Positions 1 to 6,963 of a stretch of 64,000 nucleotides of DNA are shown here, one piece after another. The stretch comes from Flavobacterium sp. PMTSA4. Lineage in GTDB: Bacteria; Bacteroidota; Bacteroidia; Flavobacteriales; Flavobacteriaceae. Positions within the stretch are counted from its first letter, which is position 1, and each line of letters begins with the position of its first letter. The translations under genes were made by a program, and so were the position numbers. The DNA lies in the NCBI RefSeq assembly GCF_032098525.1, contig NZ_CP134890.1, positions 2,852,001 through 2,916,000 on the forward strand. The letters are read 5' to 3'. The notes beneath the pieces are model-generated. The model did no database searches, was not told the DNA's origin, and saw only the letters and a list, made by a program, of their open reading frames with translations.

Positions 1-1405
1 CCCAACATCAACTGCGCCAGGTCATTCGTCTATTTATACCGGAACTACACCTGCGGTTCATGGCATCATGGGGAACGATTGGTTCAACAGAAAAGTTCAA
101 AAGAGCATTTACTGTACCGATGATGACAGCGTTTCTATTCTTGGTGTTGGCAGTGAAAAAGAAGGAAAAATGTCGCCTAAGAATCTTATGGCAACTACCG
201 TAACAGATGAGTTGCGTTTGTCTACCAATTTTCAAGGAAAAGTTATAGGCGTTAGTTTGAAAGACAGAGGTTCCATTCTTCCGGCTGGGCATTTTGCCAA
301 CTGGGCATTTTGGTACAGCGATTCTGGGAATTTTATTTCCAGCACTTTTTACGGTGATGCTTTGCCATCTTGGGTTACCGAATTCAACGACCAAAAGCAC
401 TACATGAAATACGTAAACCAAGGTTGGAATTTATTAAAACCCGCAGCAGCTTACAACGAAAGTCTTCCCGATGATAACCCACACGAACTGGATTTGTTCA
501 AACACAAACCCGTTTTTCCTTATGACTTAAAAACCATTTTTGCCGAAAGCGGCGCAAAAATATTCCGAACCATACCACAAGGAAATGATTTGTTAGAAGA
601 ATTTGCCAAACGCGCCATCGAAAAAGAACAATTGGGTAAAGACGAAATCACCGATTTTTTGACCGTGAGTTTTTCTTCCACGGATTATGCTGGTCACGAT
701 TTTGGTACCCGTTCTATGGAAGTGCAGGATACTTATTTGCGCTTGGATTTAACCATAGCCGACTTCCTGAATTATCTCGACAAAACCGTTGGTAAAGGAA
801 ATTATTTGGTGTTCTTAACGGCCGACCACGCCGCTGCCGAAACCCCAAAGTTTTTAAAAGAACACAAATACAACATTGATAATGTAGAAACAAAAAGTAT
901 TCGCGCTGCAATAAGAGAGTTTTCTAAAAACACGTATGGCGAAAACCTGTTGTTAGATTATACCAAAAACAATGTATTTATAAACAGAGAAATTCTGAAA
1001 ACCAAAGGACTCGACTTAAACACCGTAAAACAAGGATTCAAAGACTTCCTGATGACACAGGAACAAGTAAAACGGGTTTATACCGAAGAAGAAATCCTTG
1101 CCAACTCTGGCGCCGATTATTTTTTGAATGCTATTGCCAAAGGATATGATGTTTCCCAAAACGGCGACTTGGTAGTATTGGACAAACTGGGCTACATTGA
1201 AGGGAAAGCCAAAGGAACCGAACATTCAGCGCCGTATACTTATGATACCCATGTGCCGCTGGTATTCTTTGGTTGGAAAATAAAACACGGCGAAACCCAC
1301 GACAAAAAAGTTATTACTCAAATAGCGCCAACCGTAGCTCAAAAACTCAAAATTACGTTGCCTAACGGCACGGAAAGTAATGTGTTGTTGGAAGTGTTGG
1401 AGTAA
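1..1405 (+). CDS. pafA: PafA-type alkaline phosphatase, 5' end cut by window edge
   Basis: Open from the first base (frame 2), so the N-terminal part (about 80-100 residues with signal peptide and the first metal Asp) lies outside the window; this is an edge truncation, not a pseudogene. What remains begins with a Thr-rich stretch leading into APGH and YTGTTPAVHGIMGNDW, the nucleophile region of the alkaline phosphatase/NPP superfamily. Other landmarks are VSLKDRG near 250-270 (the Lys and Arg that bind phosphate in PafA), STDYAGHD near 675-700, TADHAA near 816-833 and GTEHSAPY near 1216-1240, which supply the two-zinc ligands. PafA is a periplasmic or outer-surface monoesterase releasing phosphate from organic phosphates and is common in Flavobacterium. 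The Lys/Arg pair favours phosphate monoesterase over the diesterase members. No pho-box-like site can be judged because the promoter is missing. Confidence 0.88.
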   Translation, partial: PTSTAPGHSSIYTGTTPAVHGIMGNDWFNRKVQKSIYCTDDDSVSILGVGSEKEGKMSPKNLMATTVTDELRLSTNFQGKVIGVSLKDRGSILPAGHFANWAFWYSDSGNFISSTFYGDALPSWVTEFNDQKHYMKYVNQGWNLLKPAAAYNESLPDDNPHELDLFKHKPVFPYDLKTIFAESGAKIFRTIPQGNDLLEEFAKRAIEKEQLGKDEITDFLTVSFSSTDYAGHDFGTRSMEVQDTYLRLDLTIADFLNYLDKTVGKGNYLVFLTADHAAAETPKFLKEHKYNIDNVETKSIRAAIREFSKNTYGENLLLDYTKNNVFINREILKTKGLDLNTVKQGFKDFLMTQEQVKRVYTEEEILANSGADYFLNAIAKGYDVSQNGDLVVLDKLGYIEGKAKGTEHSAPYTYDTHVPLVFFGWKIKHGETHDKKVITQIAPTVAQKLKITLPNGTESNVLLEVLE

Positions 1406-1407
1406 AA

Positions 1408-1446
1408 TTTAAACCTGACAGGTTTTAGAAACCTGTCAGGTTTAAA
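1408..1446. repeat. Long perfect hairpin, nested palindrome
   Basis: Two 18-bp arms (1408-1425 and 1429-1446) are perfect inverted repeats around a 3-nt TAG loop, and each arm contains its own inverted repeat (AAACCTG-A-CAGGTTT). It lies 2 bp after the phosphatase stop codon. There is no T-run after it on the plus strand, so it is not a textbook terminator for the phosphatase; it looks like a REP/BIME-like intergenic element. Confidence 0.8.
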
Positions 1447-1458
1447 AAAAAACAGTTT

Positions 1459-1854
1459 TTAATAATTCTTTTCAATACCTAAATAATTAATTAATTCAAA
1501 GAAAACATCATTAAATACAATTCCCAATATTCCTGTTATACTTATGCTAATTAAAATTAAAATAGAAAAATATTTTAATTTTTGGTTGTCGCTCGTTTTT
1601 ACTAATGAGTAAATGAAAAACGGTATATATACCATTATGACAGGAATTCTGAATGCAGGACTTAATACCCATGCTTTCCCTTCAATTAAATAACTTATAA
1701 CAATTGCTGCAAAAATTAAAAGGGTTAATCCAAATCCAATGATTATTTCTTTAATAGTTATTTTTTTTGACTTGATTAACTTTAAGATTTCCATCATTGC
1801 CAAAACGGCTATTCCTAATGCTCCCAGCAAAAAAGGTAAAATTATTAGTCCCAA
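1459..1854 (-). CDS. Small integral membrane protein, unknown function
   Basis: 131 residues with about four hydrophobic stretches: residues 1-23, 37-57, 67-87 and 95-115. Charged short loops such as KLIKSKK separate them. No recognised family. The only in-frame start that gives the first membrane segment is TTG at 1854, because a TAA stop sits six codons upstream; an ATG lies at about residue 20 (MMEILK), which would remove the first segment. The gene is convergent with the phosphatase and sits 44 bp downstream of the T9SS gene on the same strand, so it may be co-transcribed with it. The start and even the reality of the gene are uncertain; the regular hydrophobic pattern is the main support. 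Confidence 0.55.
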   Translation of the reverse strand: MGLIILPFLLGALGIAVLAMMEILKLIKSKKITIKEIIIGFGLTLLIFAAIVISYLIEGKAWVLSPAFRIPVIMVYIPFFIYSLVKTSDNQKLKYFSILILISISITGILGIVFNDVFFELINYLGIEKNY

Positions 1855-1898
1855 TATATTTTTATTGTTTTAATTCAGTACTTATAAATTTAGTATCA

Positions 1899-3164
1899 TT
1901 AGTTCTTCAAAACCCTAATTGTTTTCGATTCATCATCCGAAGTGATTTTTACCAAATAAAGTCCATTGCTGAATGTTGAAAAATCCAGTTTTATTTCTGG
2001 TGAGTCATAGCTTTTGGAGAACATTTGTTGCCCTAAAACGCTATAAACCTCAATTTGCGACGTGTCTTCTAGATTAGATAGCGTGAATACCTCTTTCACC
2101 GGATTTGGATAGTAGTTCATAGTTGCAAAAGCGCTGTTGTTTACCCCCAAAGTTGTTACTGCCGTTACTGCCAAAAGTGTGCTTTCGCATCCATTCAAGG
2201 TTTGCGATACATAATAAGTAGTTCCTTCCACGAGTTCGGTAGTAGTTGGAATAGGATTCATGCCGTCCGCATCTGAATACCAGATAACATCCGTACCGGT
2301 AACTACTAAATCGGCTACTGTGTCTCCCACGTTGAAAAGCTGTTGTGCATCTCCCGTTGGTGGACTGGTAGTGTTTACTGTAACGACTTGTTCTACTCTT
2401 GCTGAAGAACAGTTTACAATTGGGGTATAGTTCCAGTTATAAAAAAAGTAGTAAACGCCAGGGTTTGTAGTCAATGAATTATTGATGGTGCCTTGAGTAA
2501 CACTTCCTACGCTGCCCAAAGGATAAGGAAAAGCATTTGAACCAAGGTCGCGAACCATACTCGGAGTGCTCACTGCCAAAAGGCGATAGCCGTTTCCAAC
2601 CGGAACAGTATAATTAAGCGCCACTGTAAACTGCACTGGGTTTGAACCCGTTCCACCAGCAGGTGTATTAATAGTCCACGATTGTAGCACCGTTTGATTG
2701 CTGTCTTTCAGGTCAATTACTAACGTTCCCGGATTGGTAGAAGATAAAAACACATCTACCGAGTTTAAAATAAAACTTTGCGTAGCATTAAATACCAATC
2801 CCCATGGTGCCGTTGTAGCATTAACCGTAGTTCCAGAGCTAGAGGTTGGTGCCAGTTTTGCGCCACCACCCGTTGGTGTTCCTTGCACTTGTTTTCTGGA
2901 TTCTGCCCAAAAAGAAGTACTGGCGGTTAATGCTGCCGTTTCATACGGATTGCCTGTGAAGAATAAGTTGCCGTCAGTAGCCGCGTCATACCAATATACG
3001 TTGTCGCCATCATGCGTAGCGGTTAGGGTAGTGGTAGTTCCTCCACAAATGGTTGCCGTTCCTGTTACCTCGGTTACCGTAGTAGTACATGCCTGTGCAA
3101 ACGACAACGAATTAGCCGCAAAAACAAACAACAAAACAAATAAAAGCGTGTAATTTTTTTTCAT
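1899..3164 (-). CDS. Secreted T9SS type A sorting-domain protein with Ig-like domains
   Basis: 421 residues. A signal peptide (MKKNYTLLFVLLFVFAANSLSFAQA) is followed by a Cys-containing Ig/PKD-like stretch with WYDAATDGN, a central beta-rich region (about 110-260) rich in Thr, Asn and Gly, and a second Ig-like segment with WYSDADGMNPIP. The last 75 or so residues form a T9SS type A sorting domain: YYPNPV, then VYSVLGQQMF, then FSNGLYLVKI, ending SKTIRVLKN. It should be exported through the Sec system and then T9SS to the cell surface or medium. ATG at 3164 is chosen; the in-frame upstream start at 3173 is a TTG and would only add three residues ahead of the signal peptide. The ligand or substrate is unknown. 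Confidence 0.85.
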   Translation of the reverse strand: MKKNYTLLFVLLFVFAANSLSFAQACTTTVTEVTGTATICGGTTTTLTATHDGDNVYWYDAATDGNLFFTGNPYETAALTASTSFWAESRKQVQGTPTGGGAKLAPTSSSGTTVNATTAPWGLVFNATQSFILNSVDVFLSSTNPGTLVIDLKDSNQTVLQSWTINTPAGGTGSNPVQFTVALNYTVPVGNGYRLLAVSTPSMVRDLGSNAFPYPLGSVGSVTQGTINNSLTTNPGVYYFFYNWNYTPIVNCSSARVEQVVTVNTTSPPTGDAQQLFNVGDTVADLVVTGTDVIWYSDADGMNPIPTTTELVEGTTYYVSQTLNGCESTLLAVTAVTTLGVNNSAFATMNYYPNPVKEVFTLSNLEDTSQIEVYSVLGQQMFSKSYDSPEIKLDFSTFSNGLYLVKITSDDESKTIRVLKN

Positions 3165-3259
3165 ACGTTCCAATTTTTAGTTTCCTGCTTACTAAAATAC
3201 GGAATTTATGAATAAGATAATCAGATGATTAAAGTTTTTTGGATAGAATTATGGATAGT

Positions 3260-3463
3260 TTAAAATAATTCTCTTAGTATTTCTAAAATGCTAAACTTTC
3301 CAAACATACTTAATAATCCCATCAGTATAAAAAGAAAACCAGCAACATAACCTTTTACATTTTGACTATAAAAATAGTCTGGTTTTTTATATGTATTATA
3401 AATAAAACAGATGCCAATACTTAGGAAAAGTAAAATTAATAAAGGGTTATAAAGTTTTTCCAT
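3260..3463 (-). CDS. Small two-helix membrane protein, unknown function
   Basis: 67 residues with two hydrophobic segments, about residues 6-24 and 38-58, separated by a Lys/Tyr-rich linker (NTYKKPDYFYSQNVKGY). No family recognised. Its 5' leader is nearly the same as that of the gene just upstream (ending at 3518): both show a GTGTG-like start, a T/A-rich tract and AACTTCA or AACCTCA directly before the ATG. The gap to the upstream gene is only about 54 bp and contains that duplicated leader, which suggests duplication of a leader plus gene unit or separate translation signals within one transcript. Confidence 0.55.
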   Translation of the reverse strand: MEKLYNPLLILLFLSIGICFIYNTYKKPDYFYSQNVKGYVAGFLFILMGLLSMFGKFSILEILRELF

Positions 3464-3505
3464 TGAAGTTGTTTTTTATACCACACAAAAGATTCGCATT
3501 GTAGT
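3464..3505 (-). repeat. Leader repeat, copy 1
   Basis: Sequence immediately before the start codon of the 67-aa gene. On the minus strand it reads gaatc, then a TTGTGTGG-like block, an A/T run and aacttca up to the ATG. It aligns nearly base for base with 4094-4134. Confidence 0.6.
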
Positions 3506-3517
3506 TGACGTTATAAT

Positions 3518-4093
3518 TTATTTCCAAATATCGAAATTCAATTTTATTAAACTCATAATATCATTGTATGAATTTAATTCATCAACATTCGGGAATTTAC
3601 TCAGGTAAGCTTCATAATTATCAAAGGTTATTGTGTTTTTTCTCATATGGTCTTTATACAACAAGTAATAACCAATTCCGTCCGTAACGGCTGTCTCAGT
3701 TCTTTTAATCAGATACCCTTCTTTTTCATCAAACACGATTAACGGCTTGTCAAGTTTGTATTTAATTTCTTTGATACTTTTTAATTTATCAATGTTTAGA
3801 ATGTAAAACTGCAACCAAATGTATTCAAAGTTATTTTTAGGAGTAATTTCTTTTTTTTCAAAAGATGGTAAATCACTTCGAAAATGGTATAAGACAGCTT
3901 TCCAATTCTTTCCATCTATTTTATTTAATCTGAATACTTCAGTGCTAGTAGTGATAGAATACCGTTTGTAGATTCTGATTTCTTGACTACAAAGCGTATC
4001 AGGAATTCCTATTTTTAGATTAATCTCAGAAATAGACTGAGCATTTAATCCAGCGTAAGTAATCAAAAAGAAAATCAATAGTATTTTTTTCAT
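3518..4093 (-). CDS. Secreted protein of unknown function
   Basis: 191 residues. A clear signal peptide (MKKILLIFFLITYAGLNAQ) is followed by a soluble region with mixed charged and aromatic residues and no Cys, so probably periplasmic. No domain recognised; no T9SS sorting domain at the C-terminus, which ends in SLIKLNFDIWK. Its leader (4094-4134 on the minus strand) is repeated before the next gene downstream at 3464-3505. Just upstream lies a run of seven G (4136-4142), unusual in this AT-rich region. Flavobacterial toxin/immunity-type accessory loci often contain strings of such small secreted genes, but nothing in this sequence proves that role. Confidence 0.6.
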   Translation of the reverse strand: MKKILLIFFLITYAGLNAQSISEINLKIGIPDTLCSQEIRIYKRYSITTSTEVFRLNKIDGKNWKAVLYHFRSDLPSFEKKEITPKNNFEYIWLQFYILNIDKLKSIKEIKYKLDKPLIVFDEKEGYLIKRTETAVTDGIGYYLLYKDHMRKNTITFDNYEAYLSKFPNVDELNSYNDIMSLIKLNFDIWK

Positions 4094-4134
4094 TGAGGTT
4101 GTTTTTATAGCACACGAAAGGATTCGCGCGGTAG
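4094..4134 (-). repeat. Leader repeat, copy 2
   Basis: Sequence immediately before the start codon of the 191-aa secreted protein. It shares with copy 1 the gaatc block, the TGTG(T/C) block, the A-rich run and aac(c/t)tca ahead of ATG. The region upstream (4135-4332) holds a run of seven G and is otherwise AT-rich with no gene that I can support. Confidence 0.6.
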
Positions 4135-4362
4135 CGGGGGGGATTTTTTACAACTTGAAACGATATATAATAAAACTGTTAAATAGAAATATTTCATGAG
4201 TGATTAAATAATGATAAATATACCCAAAAAACCATTCCAAAAATCAATTTTACACCAAGAAAAGTAAGTTTTACCTTGTGGTGAAACTATTTTTGCTAAA
4301 CAAATAATTTTACGGGCATCACCAATAACTTTTTGAGCAGAAAAAAAGTTGCATCTTACCTT

Positions 4363-4580
4363 AAAATCGTTGATGGCGGGTATAAAATCGGCAATTCTTG
4401 CCTCAAAATTGTCGATAGGAAGTTTATCATCGTCGATGGGAGTTGCAAAATCAACAATTTTTACCTCAAAATCGTCGATGGGAAGGTCGCCATCGTTGAT
4501 GGTAGGTATAAAAAAGTTGCATTTTACCCTAAAATCGTCGATGGGAGGATTGCCATCGTCGATGGCACTAATGGAATTGT
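4363..4580. repeat. 63-bp tandem repeat with palindromic core ATCGTCGAT
   Basis: The core ATCGTCGAT or a close variant begins at 4366, 4408, 4429, 4471, 4492, 4534, 4555 and 4576, that is with spacings 42, 21, 42, 21, 42, 21, 21. This is a 63-bp unit (42+21) repeated about three and a half times. The core is itself a palindrome; at 4553-4565 it extends to CCATCGTCGATGG. Because 63 is a multiple of three, two plus-strand frames stay open, but both need TTG starts (4333, 4349) and encode only a KIVDG-type repeat, so I treat it as a non-coding repeat. Confidence 0.75.
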
Positions 4581-4767
4581 CGATTTTTTGGGTTTTAGCT
4601 CTAATTTTTGACCTTACAACTCCAATTTTTGACCTTAAACGTTAAATTTCTTCTATTTTTTCAACTTTTTGTTCAATTTGATATAATAATCGCAATAGTG
4701 TTTTCGTTATATAGTTAGAATAGGATTAGAGATTTTCCTATAATTTACTAACTAAATAATTTATACT

Positions 4768-5442
4768 ATGAGAATTAGATTCTGTAGGTTAAATTTCAGG
4801 CAGTTTACTGCCACGGCTTTGGATACCTTTTGCGAGTTGATACTCGGCGGATTGTATCAGAACGCTGCCACTTTTCCTGCGCCGCCACATAGCCAAGTGG
4901 AATTTGTGGCTGCCAAGAGCAATTTTATCAATGCTTTTGTAGAGTATACTAAGTATGGTCCTTCTAAACTAACCGAGTTTATGACTACTTATAATGCACT
5001 GATAGCCATGCTTAATTCGTTGGCAATTTATGTAGATTCGGTAGCGTTGGGCGATGCGTCTAAAATTGTATTAAGCGGTTTTGATCCTTCAAAAGAGACA
5101 CCACAACCTGTCGCTCCATTAGTTCAGGCTACTAGCTTTACTTTAAAGCGAACTGAAAATACTGGAGAAATTGTTGTTAACATTACTCCGGTAAGCAATT
5201 TTGGTGTGGTTCATTATGGATGTGTCTGCGTAGAAGGAACAGATATAGTAGATTTAAGTATTATTAACGGGCAATTATTTTTTCAAGGTGGAACTCCGCC
5301 GTTGCGTTATGATTTGAACAAGTCGAGAAGAAAGGTGTTTAGCAACCTAAAAATAGGAGTAGTTTACTATTTCTATGTTTTTGTAGTAAACTCAGTTAGT
5401 GTATCGCCTCTGAGTATACCGCTGAAATTGATGGCGGCTTAA
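4768..5442 (+). CDS. Unrecognised protein, helical N-terminus and FN3-like C-terminus
   Basis: 224 residues, no signal peptide and no membrane segment. Residues 1-100 look alpha-helical (RQFTATALDTFCELILGGLYQNAA, then KSNFINAFVEYTKYG and MLNSLAIYVDSVALGD); residues 120-224 are beta-rich with the spacing of a fibronectin type III-like domain (FTLKRTENTGEIVVNI, then GVVYYFYVFVVNS). I recall similar short proteins as common hypothetical genes in Flavobacterium, but can name no function. The 63-bp tandem repeat lies about 190 bp upstream. A bidirectional terminator follows at once. Confidence 0.7.
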   Translation: MRIRFCRLNFRQFTATALDTFCELILGGLYQNAATFPAPPHSQVEFVAAKSNFINAFVEYTKYGPSKLTEFMTTYNALIAMLNSLAIYVDSVALGDASKIVLSGFDPSKETPQPVAPLVQATSFTLKRTENTGEIVVNITPVSNFGVVHYGCVCVEGTDIVDLSIINGQLFFQGGTPPLRYDLNKSRRKVFSNLKIGVVYYFYVFVVNSVSVSPLSIPLKLMAA

Positions 5443-5454
5443 AAAATGCCATAA

Positions 5455-5491
5455 AAAAACCCTTTCAAATCTTGGCACTGAAAGGGTTTTT
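5455..5491. terminator. Bidirectional terminator
   Basis: Perfect 13-bp stem 5455-5467 with 5479-5491 (AAAAACCCTTTCA and its complement), 11-nt loop, with a T-run on both strands. It serves the plus-strand gene ending at 5442 and the minus-strand gene ending at 5504. Confidence 0.9.
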
Positions 5492-5503
5492 GTTGTTTAA
5501 AAG

Positions 5504-6298
5504 TTATTTGGGTGGTTGTTGCATTTGCATTAATGCTTCGGGTCCTTTTACAATCATCACGATTATTACGATGAGAATTATTAACAGGATGTAGAGCGCA
5601 AAGCCTAATAATATGAACAAAAGTACTCTGGTGATAATAGCACCAAGACTTTTATCAGGGTAAAATCCTTTGTAAAACCATACCATAATTGCTGGAAAAG
5701 CAAATATTGACAAGGATACTATTTGAACAATAACACCGCTTGAGCTGTCTTTTAGGAAATACAAAACCGGGTAGGCGATAAGGATGTACAACACCGTATA
5801 ACACGAATAGATGTAGGCATTCATTACCACGTGCTCGTAGTAATTGTTACCCCAATTGCGGAAAGACAGCACGGTTAATAACGAAACTATAGGAATGATA
5901 AGCAGCATCATCACCGAATTGTAGTTCGACATGAACGACATGATATCATGAGATAAATCAGTAGAAATGTTTGATTCCTTATAAAAACGGTCCATCATTT
6001 CGCCAAGTCCAATTATCTTAAACGAAATAAAGGTGGAAAGTCCACTCAATATAAACGCCAAAAGGATGGGTTTGTAGTGATTAACGCGGTTGCCGTCTAT
6101 GAATTCGCGGGCTGTTTTTCCGGGGTTTAACAGTATTTTTTTAATGGAGTAAAAAAAACCTTTGTTAGTGTGCACCAACAAATATTGAATTTCGTCTAAA
6201 AGGTATTTTTTATCAATACGTTTGAATTTTTTTTGACCGCAATTGCTACAAAAATTCTGCGTTATTGGTTGGCTACAGTTCAGGCAGTTGTTATCCAT
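5504..6298 (-). CDS. DUF3667 membrane protein with N-terminal zinc ribbon
   Basis: 264 residues. The N-terminus carries a CxxC...CxxC zinc ribbon (CLNCSQPITQNFCSNCGQ, residues 5-22), followed by a conserved amphipathic region (LLDEIQYLLVHTNKGFFYSIKKI, LLNPGKTAREFIDGNR) and about five membrane segments from residue 80 to the end. This arrangement matches the DUF3667 family, widespread in Bacteroidota and without known function. The gene follows the 82-aa membrane gene by 3 bp, so the two form an operon and are probably translationally coupled. Confidence 0.85.
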   Translation of the reverse strand: MDNNCLNCSQPITQNFCSNCGQKKFKRIDKKYLLDEIQYLLVHTNKGFFYSIKKILLNPGKTAREFIDGNRVNHYKPILLAFILSGLSTFISFKIIGLGEMMDRFYKESNISTDLSHDIMSFMSNYNSVMMLLIIPIVSLLTVLSFRNWGNNYYEHVVMNAYIYSCYTVLYILIAYPVLYFLKDSSSGVIVQIVSLSIFAFPAIMVWFYKGFYPDKSLGAIITRVLLFILLGFALYILLIILIVIIVMIVKGPEALMQMQQPPK

Positions 6299-6301
6299 AT
6301 A

Positions 6302-6550
6302 CTATTTTGAATTTCGGGAGTTAATTTCTTTGTTTATTTTAACTTGTTTTTTTCCGTTCCGTGCCAGTAAATAAACAAAAAATAATGGAAAAAAAGTATA
6401 AAATCCGATGCCTTGTTTTACGGCACTATAGATAGCCACGCCAATTAATACTCCAATGATAAACGCAGTGAGTATGTTACTTTGTTTTACTCTTTTTTGG
6501 TATTGAAGTAGTTGTTCGTCGGTTAGATTGCTGAATTCATTTTGTTCCAT
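6302..6550 (-). CDS. Small two-helix membrane protein
   Basis: 82 residues. A hydrophilic N-terminus (MEQNEFSNLTDEQLLQYQKRVKQ) precedes two hydrophobic segments (about residues 27-45 and 50-66), and the tail is basic (NGKKQVKINKEINSRNSK). No family assigned with confidence. First gene of a two-gene operon with the DUF3667 protein, 3 bp apart, which suggests they act in the same membrane process. Confidence 0.7.
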   Translation of the reverse strand: MEQNEFSNLTDEQLLQYQKRVKQSNILTAFIIGVLIGVAIYSAVKQGIGFYTFFPLFFVYLLARNGKKQVKINKEINSRNSK

Positions 6551-6585
6551 AATTGAATAAAATAAAGTTTTAGTATCTCAAAAAT

Positions 6586-6618
6586 AAAAAAAAACCTCTC
6601 ACCAGCAATAGTGAAAGG
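6586..6618 (-). terminator. Rho-independent terminator on minus strand
   Basis: Stem CCTTTCAC (6618-6611) with GTGAGAGG (6602-6595), one G-U pair, 8-nt loop, then nine U. It sits upstream of the 82-aa gene and downstream of lysA's own terminator, so it must end some other minus-strand transcript in the 6.62-6.89 kb gap. Confidence 0.75.
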
Positions 6619-6650
6619 GTATTTGATTTAATAGTAAATGCTGTAAACGA

Positions 6651-6678
6651 GAAAGACATACCTTTCAGTATGTCTTTC
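6651..6678. repeat. Hairpin, 11-bp perfect stem
   Basis: GAAAGACATAC (6651-6661) pairs perfectly with 6668-6678 around a 6-nt loop. No T-run follows, so it is more likely a structural element of a transcript than a terminator. Confidence 0.7.
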
Positions 6679-6698
6679 CGTTCTATAATTCTGATTCA

Positions 6699-6761
6699 CT
6701 ATTCTTTTCTTTTTTTAAAAAGAATTGACAAACGTTTTGCACACACTCCGTTTTGATACAT
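6699..6761 (-). other. Candidate 20-aa small ORF in a candidate small transcript
   Basis: Reads MYQNGVCAKRLSILFKKRKE then TAG: hydrophobic start, strongly basic end. No obvious ribosome binding site. The ORF lies in a minus-strand stretch that has a near-consensus promoter element (TACTTTTA near 6818-6811) upstream, a hairpin (6651-6678) and a terminator (6586-6618) downstream, so a transcript of about 220 nt is plausible. It may be a non-coding RNA instead. Confidence 0.3.
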
Positions 6762-6892
6762 TAACCAGTTTCAAAACATGTACATCATTAGCAAATCAAA
6801 ATCACTTTAGTAAAAGTACAAAAAATTGTTGAATTATAAAAATGAATGGACGTTAATGTTGCGTTAAAGGTGCAAATGGCATCATGATGCAA

Positions 6893-6929
6893 TAAATAAA
6901 AAAAACTGCTTAAACAAAGTCTAAGCAGT
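6893..6929 (-). terminator. lysA terminator
   Basis: On the minus strand, ACTGCTTA (6929-6922) pairs with TAAGCAGT (6912-6905), 9-nt loop, followed by a run of eight U. It is 28 bp after the lysA stop codon. Confidence 0.85.
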
Positions 6930-6963
6930 CTAAATTATCTAAGTAGTCTAAGAAGTCTAAACT
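6919..6963. repeat. 9-bp tandem repeat, five units
   Basis: Five consecutive 9-mers of the form (g/a)tctaa(g/a)nn occupy 6919-6963, running from inside the lysA terminator stem across the lysA stop codon into the last codons of the gene. Confidence 0.7.

Noticed and set aside
1..1405. Alkaline phosphatase as a broken gene
   Set aside because: The frame is open to the first base and active-site motifs are intact; it is cut by the window edge.
2698..3153. 151-codon plus-strand ORF opposite the T9SS gene
   Set aside because: Antisense of a gene with a clear signal peptide and sorting domain; low-complexity Val-rich product typical of a shadow frame.
4363..4580. CRISPR array
   Set aside because: No unique spacers; intervening sequences are themselves repeated, and no cas genes are nearby.
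4333..4645. Overlapping 92- and 98-codon frames through the 63-bp repeat
   Set aside because: Both need TTG starts, have no ribosome binding site and stay open only because the repeat unit is a multiple of three and lacks stops.
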